From Sinonovacula constricta (Eukaryota > Mollusca > Bivalvia > Cardiida > Solecurtidae), in assembly GCA_007844125.1 (NCBI GenBank), contig CM017557.1, positions 60,947,990 through 61,011,989 of the forward strand: a DNA stretch of 64,000 nt, given 5' to 3'. The notes under the pieces were generated by a model. That model ran no database searches, was not told the DNA's origin, and saw only the letters and a list, made by a program, of their open reading frames with translations. A program made the position numbers and the translations under genes. This document shows, one piece after another, positions 57,304 to 64,000 of this stretch (the stretch's first letter is position 1; each line of letters starts with the position of its first letter).

Positions 57304-60300
57304 ATGGGTACGGTGTATACAACTAACACGATACATGGAGGTGTAGGCACACAGACGGGAGGACAGACAGCGGAGGGTAAGTAAACAAATATACGCCGTG
57401 TGTTTTACAACCCACTGTGTTGTACTAATGATCAGATCGTAAAAATTTATATTCAACAAATATGATGCATGCACAAAAGAATCATAAGCTAACAAATACT
57501 GTCATCATTCTTCAATGTAACCCAATGTATTTTTATAGGGCTGTAGTTTGGTTTAAAGGTGGTATCCAAGTTAAGAACAAAACAAGTTTTCTTAAACAAG
57601 CAAATAAGTTAATCGAAACCTGACCATATCCCAGAAAATGTTTATTGATGTCCTACATCTATGCGGAACGTGGAGCACCGGACCTGGTAGCGCAATCGGT
57701 AAAGCGTCGGCTCCAGGTATGGGAGGCCCTGGGTTCGAACCCGAGCCGCGACATACCAAAGTCGTTAAAATGGTAGTTGTATAGCTCCCTTGCTAATGCG
57801 TCAGCAAATATAAGGGTAGTTCCACGACTGGTTTGCCCGGTGTCAGGATAATGTGACTGGGTGTGTTATCATGCCATGTGTTCCCGGCATGCTATACACA
57901 GTGAAGGCAGTGCTATACCTGCTTCATGTGAGATACTATTGGTGGGACGATAGACCAAATAAACAATAAATTCCTTAAGGCGTGGCTTAATGATCTTAAC
58001 ACTTGTTTCGCGGTCATTTTGTTTTCACGATAAAACCCTTGGTTTGTGACCCTTATGGCATTTCCATCAACGATAGGAAAATAAGAACAGATAATGTAAT
58101 GGTCATATGAGAATTACCGAAAATATTTATAATAAAATATCAAAGCGTTAAAACGCTGCTGTCCTATCGTGCTTCTGTGAGAATTTTTAACTAATCTCAG
58201 AGACGAGTTTGAGCGTTCGCAGCTGGCTGCTGTCAGGGGGGTTAGTAACAAAATAGTTAATATCTTTGTAATGTTTGAATACATGCGTTTACACGCTTGA
58301 CTTAATGTTTCACTGATAGTTAAGTGTTCTTGTTCACTATTTTGCCATCGCTTTGTTAACAATTTGATTTCTTGGCAGAAGCTGTCCGAGTCAGGCATCA
58401 CCGTAGGCCTAAACCTAACAAATAGCGACAAGTTTAAATTGCGGAATTACGAAAAGACGCAGTGGAATGTTAAAATACGTAAATAATTAGTGGCAGATTG
58501 AACACCTATCTGAACTGGGGTGTTCGCTGGATCCACTAGTGTTTACTGTCTACAAACGTACAGTGCATTATCAGTGATAAGATACCATGGTACGTATACC
58601 AAATAAATGCCTTTTCCCCATTATTAAGTTCTCTATATATGAAATCCAAATATATCCTGTAAGAAGAAACATACTAGATATACAGATACTCTGTGCTGAT
58701 GAATTGAATATGTTGACTCAAAAACAATTGTATCTTTTACTGGGTCGCCGTTCTCGGCGACCCTTATATTTTTAATTGGTTTTATCTACCAATCGGAATA
58801 ATGTCTACAAATTGGATATGTCTATAGGGTGACGTCACAGCTTTAAAGGTTGTATCCCGTTTACCTATACCAAATGCATGTAACTTTTTTTCACGGTTTC
58901 TATCTATCTATCTATCTATCTCTGTATACTGCCTACCCTCAGATGAGGATTATTGGCAGGACTTAAACTTAAAACTCTGTAAAAATGAGCTGATTTTAGA
59001 TAAAATAGATTAAAATAAAATATTAAGCATTTAACCAATACTTTATGAGCTGAAAATTGATTTTCAATAGGGGAATGTTTTTCTCCAGGGGATGACGCCC
59101 ACCATCCATGTATTGGATTTATTTATTTTCTAATGTTGAATAGCTGTCTGCTCATTCATTAAAGATGCTTTATTCTAAGAGAGTGGTTAACTTAGCAAAC
59201 ATGTTTAGAGATAATACCATACAATACTATCAGTCAAAGATAGAAGAACTGCAAATAAAAGGTCAAATATCACAAGTTAGTTCTCAGGATACTTTATTTT
59301 GATGGGTCCGTATTCTGATTCCCTAAGGCTTATGACTGCAAGATCATTTGCGAAATCACCATACAAATTCTCCATAAACTCATACTTAAGCCTCTTTACA
59401 GATGATTCTGAACACTATCTAATTGTGAGACAGTACACATTGCGAAAAAGTAGCTTAAACTTTTTGGTTGTACGTTTTATGGTTACTATGTATTTAGTGC
59501 CTGCACACTTAATACAGAAATGGGCTGACGATCGGTATACAAGCTAATTCCCACGCATATAGTACAGTGGTTGACATTTTTCCATCCATTTTGAATTTCC
59601 AGATACTCATGTGACTTCGGTCAAACGGTGCTAATGTATATGTGCCAAATATGAATTTACAGATAGATACAATGTACCTAGTTCAATTTGTTTCCGACTG
59701 AAATTTATGTGCTATGGATAACAGAGGGATACATTTTATATGGTTTTTATTTGTCTACATATAATGACTAGTAATAACAACTTAAATGCGTACTAAAGTA
59801 CATACTTGCTTCAAAGTATGTACAAAGTAATTGAGCTTAAATACGAGACAATATACGTACGAATTACCATTGTAATGACTGAAAATAATAAAGACAATCA
59901 AAGACCAACAGTTCGGGAACATTTTTTAAGAATTAAAGGGTAAATTATTGTGTATTAAGAATATGTTATGGATGGTTGATTTGGATGATGATTTATTTAT
60001 TTAAACAAGACCTGTAAATATACAAATTGAGGTGTTCTGTTAATTATTAATGTAAATGTTGGTCCGCGGTAAAAGACTGACAAGGCCCATATGTGCAACT
60101 GCATTGAGAAATCATTTAGGAGGAAGACCCCAAACAAATGTCTGGGTCGAGCCACCGGCGCACCTGCATGCCAGCTTGAAGACCTTCCAACATTAAGTAT
60201 TTCGTCCCGAACGGGACTCGAACCCACGTGGTGAGAGGCTAACGGTCAAAGGAGTTACAAGTCGGCGACTCTAGCACTACGCCACGGGCGCCCCCACGAT

Positions 60301-62310
60301 TTTTAAATTTGTATGATAAATACAATCATAAGACAGGGTTTTTGAGAACTGCAAAACAAAATAAAATCTGAACTAACATAAGACGGAACATGCAAGATAG
60401 GTGTAAAAGAGACAAAACATAAGGCGAGACATTACAACAAAGAGCAACACGCAACAAGAAAAGACTTATCTTTGCGGCTTTGTTTTAATGACCCTTCATT
60501 ATGATCATAGTTACCGTGTACCCACATTGAATTTTGTGGGAAGGTATTTGCATATAATTGATAAAAGAAATATAATTAGTTTTATTTTTAACTGGCCTAT
60601 ATAAAAATAGGCTCAATTGTTTACATAAATTCTTATCTCAATCAATAAGATTCCATTTTATGCACATGCTTCAGTCTTAAGTGTTTTTAAAAGTTTAGTA
60701 AGTGGAAAAATCTTAGTTTTCGGCAGGAACTACATTGTATATACCAAAAACCAACCCACAAGGGAGGTTAGAATGTAGTTTTTAGTACGAAAAGAAGGAA
60801 ACGAGCCCTTCTTGTTTCCAACAGAAAATATACAATTTAGAATTTTCAAACACACAATTTATGTGCATATTTTCAATTATATATTTTAAATACACCTAAA
60901 ATATTTTATTAAATGTCTTTTTACGTTAGGACTTTGTGACATTAGAAAGTGCATAATGTTTTCTTGGCATTGAGTTTATAACAGCGATTTGCACAAAGCA
61001 CGTGGTATGTATGGGTCAAAAGTCATATAATTTAGGCCATCGATGTTTCTCGCTAAACCTTTATTTGACGATTGTTCGCCAATAAGAACTTTAGATTAAA
61101 TCGGAACTCCTCGGGTAATTCCGTCCTCGAGACAATCATCCCTCGGATGTATCTGGAGCAATGATACTTACAGAAATCACGATCGTTTTGTTCGCCGGAA
61201 GTCGTAAGACTATGCCTAAAATGTAGTTCGCACAAAACATAAACAATTGCCTCGTTTGACAGCTGTTTTGTTTGCTGCGCTGGGTAAAGTAAGCTTGGAT
61301 GATTTAAATTTGAAGCAGCCACAAATTAAAGTTTTACAGGCACAGTACTATAGTGAGCTGTCATCCAAGCTGCTATCTTTGTTTTAGCGTCTGTCACAAA
61401 AGAAGTTCCATTCAGAGAAATAGCCGAGGTGATCCGAGTACCTACACACATCCCAATCGTAAAACTTCGGGTATTTCCGTATGGTTCGTAAAATACACCT
61501 CGTACATAGCTCTAGAATACACCAAAGTGCGTCGCCTGAGTTATGAAACAGTGTCCGTTCGCGAGAAAGTAACAAATTATATATATATCATTTAGTTGAG
61601 TATATCTTGCAATAACAACGATTTTTTTTATCAATACAATCTATATGATTTACGGAAAATTGAAAAGTCAACATTAAATACCCAGTATTAAAACTAAGAC
61701 ACACAAAGTAGATCCAAGATGGCGCCTTATTATGTCAGAGGTCTCTTGCATAGCATAAAGGCCGAGGTGATCAGATTGACACACATCCGAGAGATGATTC
61801 GTGAATTATCCGAGAAGTTCCGATTGCTTTAGATTTGGAGATTAAATTAAATGAGACTTTTATGTTCCGTAAACTATAAGTACATTTTCTGTTCATTTTT
61901 TTAATGGAACAAAATGTATTCTCGATAGTGGCGTATATGCACAAATGAAAATTGAGTTTTTGATTTGCGAAATTGTTTGTTAACAAAAAAGCACAACGAA
62001 TTAAAAGGACAAAAGAATGATGATGCTCATGATGATCATCATGATGATGATAACAATGATAACGATGATGATGATGAAGATGATGATGATAATTATGATG
62101 ATGATGAAGATGATGACGATTACAATAATGATCATGTTGATTGTGATGATGATGATGATGATGATAAAGGTTGTGATGATAATGGCCATAGTGGTTATGG
62201 TAATAATGGTGGTGGTGATGATGATGTGGATGCTGCTGATGCTGATGACGACGATGATGATGATGCTAGTTGTGATTATGATGACGGTAGTGGAGATGGC
62301 GTTGGTGGTA

Positions 62311-62342
<32 letters not shown>

Positions 62343-62570
62343 GATAATGATGATGATGGATGCGATGATGATGACGGTGGTGGAGGTTGCGGTGGTGATA
62401 ATGATGATGATGATGGTGATGATAATGATGATGATAATGATAATGTTGATGATGAAAAAGGTTATGATGATGATGGCGGTAGTGGTTGTAGTAAAAGTGG
62501 TGGTGGTGATGATTATGAAGATGATGAAAATGATAATGATAATGATGATGATGATGATGATTATGATGAA

Positions 62571-62629
<59 letters not shown>

Positions 62630-63912
62630 CGATGATGATGATGACAAAGATTATGTTGATCATAAGTTGGAGAAAGCAGCAAAGATAAACCCAATCCTTG
62701 ACACCTTATTTCCTGTGATGTTTCAGGCTCCAGCAACAGAACTGAGGCTCTTCAAAAGTTCAAGTTGATCATGGTTGGTCAGCTGCTTCTAGGCGTTGGT
62801 CTTTTGATATGCGGGATTATTGGCATTGTACATTTCGACTCCAACACCTATTTAGGACCTCCTTATTTTATCGGTGCTATGGTGGCCGGACCAATGGTAT
62901 GTACTATGGTATATTATTAAAGATTTTAAAAAGTCATAAAAAATGAATCTGATAAAATGTGTAGGTTCGCAGTATCTCAACAGCAAGATTTAATAGAGGG
63001 CGATGTGGCTAACTTGTAATTCCTCTGCCCCTAACCGCATGAGTTCGACTGCTGCTGTGCGCCGGTGGTTCTACCCAGACTATAGTCTGGGATGTTCCTC
63101 CACCAATTATTGACAAGACGCCGCTAGTTTGACCATAATTGTGTCGGTGCGATGTAACAAAAACAAAAGCAGCAAAAACAACGACCAATAAAAGAACTGA
63201 TGCGGAATAAGTGTCGATGTCTAAATGTTCAATTTTGACGTCACTTCCAACACAGTGAGTAAGGAGTACAGGCTTCCCACCGGAAACGGCTGTCATGACT
63301 GACAATTTCTGTTTTCAACGCGACAGAGTCACATAACTAGATTGGTAACACAGAACGAACCTTGGAAGAGCCTTGTTTCGTATTCTTTTATATCCACTTG
63401 GTTAACATTTTCAGTAGTGAATGTTCACTCTTGTGAGATCTTCTGTAAAGACGTAGTTCTATGACGTAATATGACAGGCAAAGTGACATAGTTAAAGTTG
63501 GTATTCGAGAGTTTGGATCTATTTTCTCTCTAATACAAGCAAAAAAAAAAAAATTGTTAATCGAAAAGGTAAGGTGGGTATGGTTCCCTTGCTAACTCTC
63601 AAGCAAATACTGGTTGGCCCGGTGTCAGGATAATGTGACTTGGTGTACTATCATGCCAGGCGTTCACGGCAATCTACACACAGTGAAGGTGGAACTATAT
63701 CTGCTTCAAGTGGGCACCGTCTCCAGATATCTGAAATACTTTTGGTGGGACGATAAACCAAATAAACAAACAAACATAATAAGACATTTACGTGATTAAG
63801 TTTTCTGTTATTTTTGCAGCTTCTACTAGGTGGATTATCGTCCTTTATGCTACAACGGCATGCTGTCCAATATGAAAACTCTGACACAGCAAAACAACAG
63901 GCACGATGTGAC
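57304..63912 (+). CDS. Four-transmembrane protein, copy 2 (exons 1-3, partial)
   Basis: Exons 57304-57376, 62727-62896 and 63820-63912 with donors GTAAGT, GTATGT, GTAAGT. Exon 2 (170 bp) and exon 3 (93 bp) have the same length and phase as copy 1. Exon 1 starts MGTVYTTN like copy 1 but is six bases shorter. TM1 (LIMVGQLLLGVGLLICGIIG) and TM2 are conserved, as is LQRHA-QYE-SDTAKQQARCD in exon 3. The fourth exon with TM3, TM4 and the Gln-rich tail lies beyond the window. A tandem paralogue; the alignments are easy by eye. Confidence 0.85.
57665..57970 (+). repeat. tRNA-derived SINE, full length
   Basis: The head has TGGTAGCGCAATCGG and GGGTTCGAACCC. The body has GCCCGGTGTCAGGATAATG and ends in ACCAAATAAACAATAAA. 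A headless relative is at 63585-63775. Located in intron 1 of copy 2. Confidence 0.75.
58114..58431 (-). pseudogene. hAT transposase dimerisation-domain fragment
   Basis: A 105-codon frame ends with LLTPLTAASCERSNSSLRLV, then about ten residues and R-F-N-A-L-I-F. That is the hAT C-terminal dimerisation motif (usually P-x-S-TA-x-CER-x-FS-x-L-R-x-K, then L-x-x-L). Only this last part remains; the catalytic domain and BED finger are absent upstream. Intronic fragment in tetraspan copy 2. Confidence 0.7.
58440..60110. other. Intron sequence with a short perfect hairpin
   Basis: 58742-58763 is GGGTCGCCG, TTCT, CGGCGACCC, a perfect 9 bp stem. (TCTA)n is at about 58903-58922. No coding sequence recognised. 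Confidence 0.4.
60115..60294 (-). repeat. tRNA-derived SINE, full length
   Basis: On the reverse strand: CGCCCGTGGCGTAGTG (A box), CGTGGGTTCGAGTCCC (B box), then the GTGCGCCGGTGGCTCGACCC tail. Same family as 13505. Confidence 0.75.
61095..61485 (-). mobile_element. Short derivative of the RecQ/DUF6589 element
   Basis: The reverse strand matches 18110-18420 closely, sharing TTTATGTTTTGTGCGAACTA and ACTTCCGGCGAACAAAACG. The left end has CGGAACTCCTCGGGTAATTC. Neither gene is intact, so it is a non-autonomous copy. Confidence 0.6.
61755..61830 (+). repeat. Solo end fragment of the same element
   Basis: GCCGAGGTGATCAGA then CATCCGAGAGATGATTCGTG and ATTATCCGAG match 31130-31185 almost base for base. 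Confidence 0.6.
62014..62640. repeat. (GAT)n-rich microsatellite before exon 2 of copy 2
   Basis: About 620 bp of interrupted GAT, ending about 85 bp before exon 2. The open Asp-, Met-, Ile- and His-rich frames are artefacts of composition. Confidence 0.9.
63003..63135 (+). repeat. SINE fragment
   Basis: It has a CGCATGAGTTCGAC B-box relic and the TGTGCGCCGGTGGTTCTA tail of the 13505 family. In intron 2 of copy 2. Confidence 0.6.
63585..63775 (+). repeat. Headless copy of the 57665-type SINE
   Basis: It shares GGCCCGGTGTCAGGATAATG, the CACAGTGAAGGTGG stretch and the ACCAAATAAACAAACAA tail, without the tRNA-like head. Confidence 0.65.
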
Positions 63913-64000
63913 GTAAGTATTAACGGCATTCAGTAGTATAATGAGTAAAGGGCTAGGTTTACAAAGGCTTAAAAAATCAATTTTATTACTGAAGGAATTA

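Noticed and set aside
57665..57740. Functional tRNA gene
   Set aside because: A and B boxes are present but the cloverleaf does not close and the sequence continues into a repeated SINE body.
59299..59547. 82-codon ORF in intron 1 of tetraspan copy 2
   Set aside because: It starts at a non-ATG codon, has no motif and has no similarity to anything I recognise.
61965..62768. Poly-Asp, poly-Met, poly-Ile and poly-His ORFs
   Set aside because: They are translations of the GAT microsatellite in different frames.

Overview
This is eukaryotic DNA, AT-rich and intron-containing. It is most likely from a bivalve mollusc: the window carries tRNA-derived SINEs, a TAGCTCACC-type dispersed repeat and DUF6589, THAP and YqaJ-type transposon genes that I associate with bivalve genomes. 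Species assignment is inference. Host coding content is small and most of the window is mobile or repetitive DNA.

Host genes: two tandem paralogues of a four-transmembrane protein with the same exon phases. Copy 1 (+ strand, four exons, 7115-17353) is complete at 284 codons. Copy 2 (+ strand, from 57304) has exons 1-3 here and runs off the right edge. All other DNA lies in or between these genes.

Mobile DNA, left to right: (a) 16-345, first exon of a SWIM/YqaJ-type transposon gene leaving the left edge; (b) 1315-3267, a deletion derivative with degenerate THAP (+) and SAP (-) exons and a nested 1.37 kb MITE-like element; (c) 3315-5888, a C2H2 gene with an internal stop, with an unknown ORF in its intron; (d) 7364-10390, an ISL2EU/IS4EU-like THAP plus DDE transposon in intron 1 of host copy 1, broken by one stop codon after the first catalytic Asp; (e) about 13760-16470, a decayed non-LTR retrotransposon in intron 3; (f) about 18.0-31.29 kb, a large element with inverted ends carrying a RecQ-like helicase (+) and an essentially open multi-exon DUF6589 gene (-), with short derivatives at 32.3-32.9 kb and 61.1-61.5 kb.

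The most striking feature is a giant palindrome at 34240-49964. Its arms are 7557 and 7610 bp, nearly identical, around a 558 bp loop, and it is flanked by a direct TTATAAA. Its ends are packed with AP-1/CRE-like motifs and GC boxes. Each arm holds a candidate spliced coiled-coil gene reading outward and an array of diverged small-gene units reading inward from a shared TATA promoter. I recognise no transposase, polymerase, integrase or capsid gene in it. Sequence at 60530-60780 resembles the two flanks joined without the palindrome, which looks like a paralogous empty site. This supports insertion as one unit and argues against an assembly artefact. It is my main candidate for an undescribed system.
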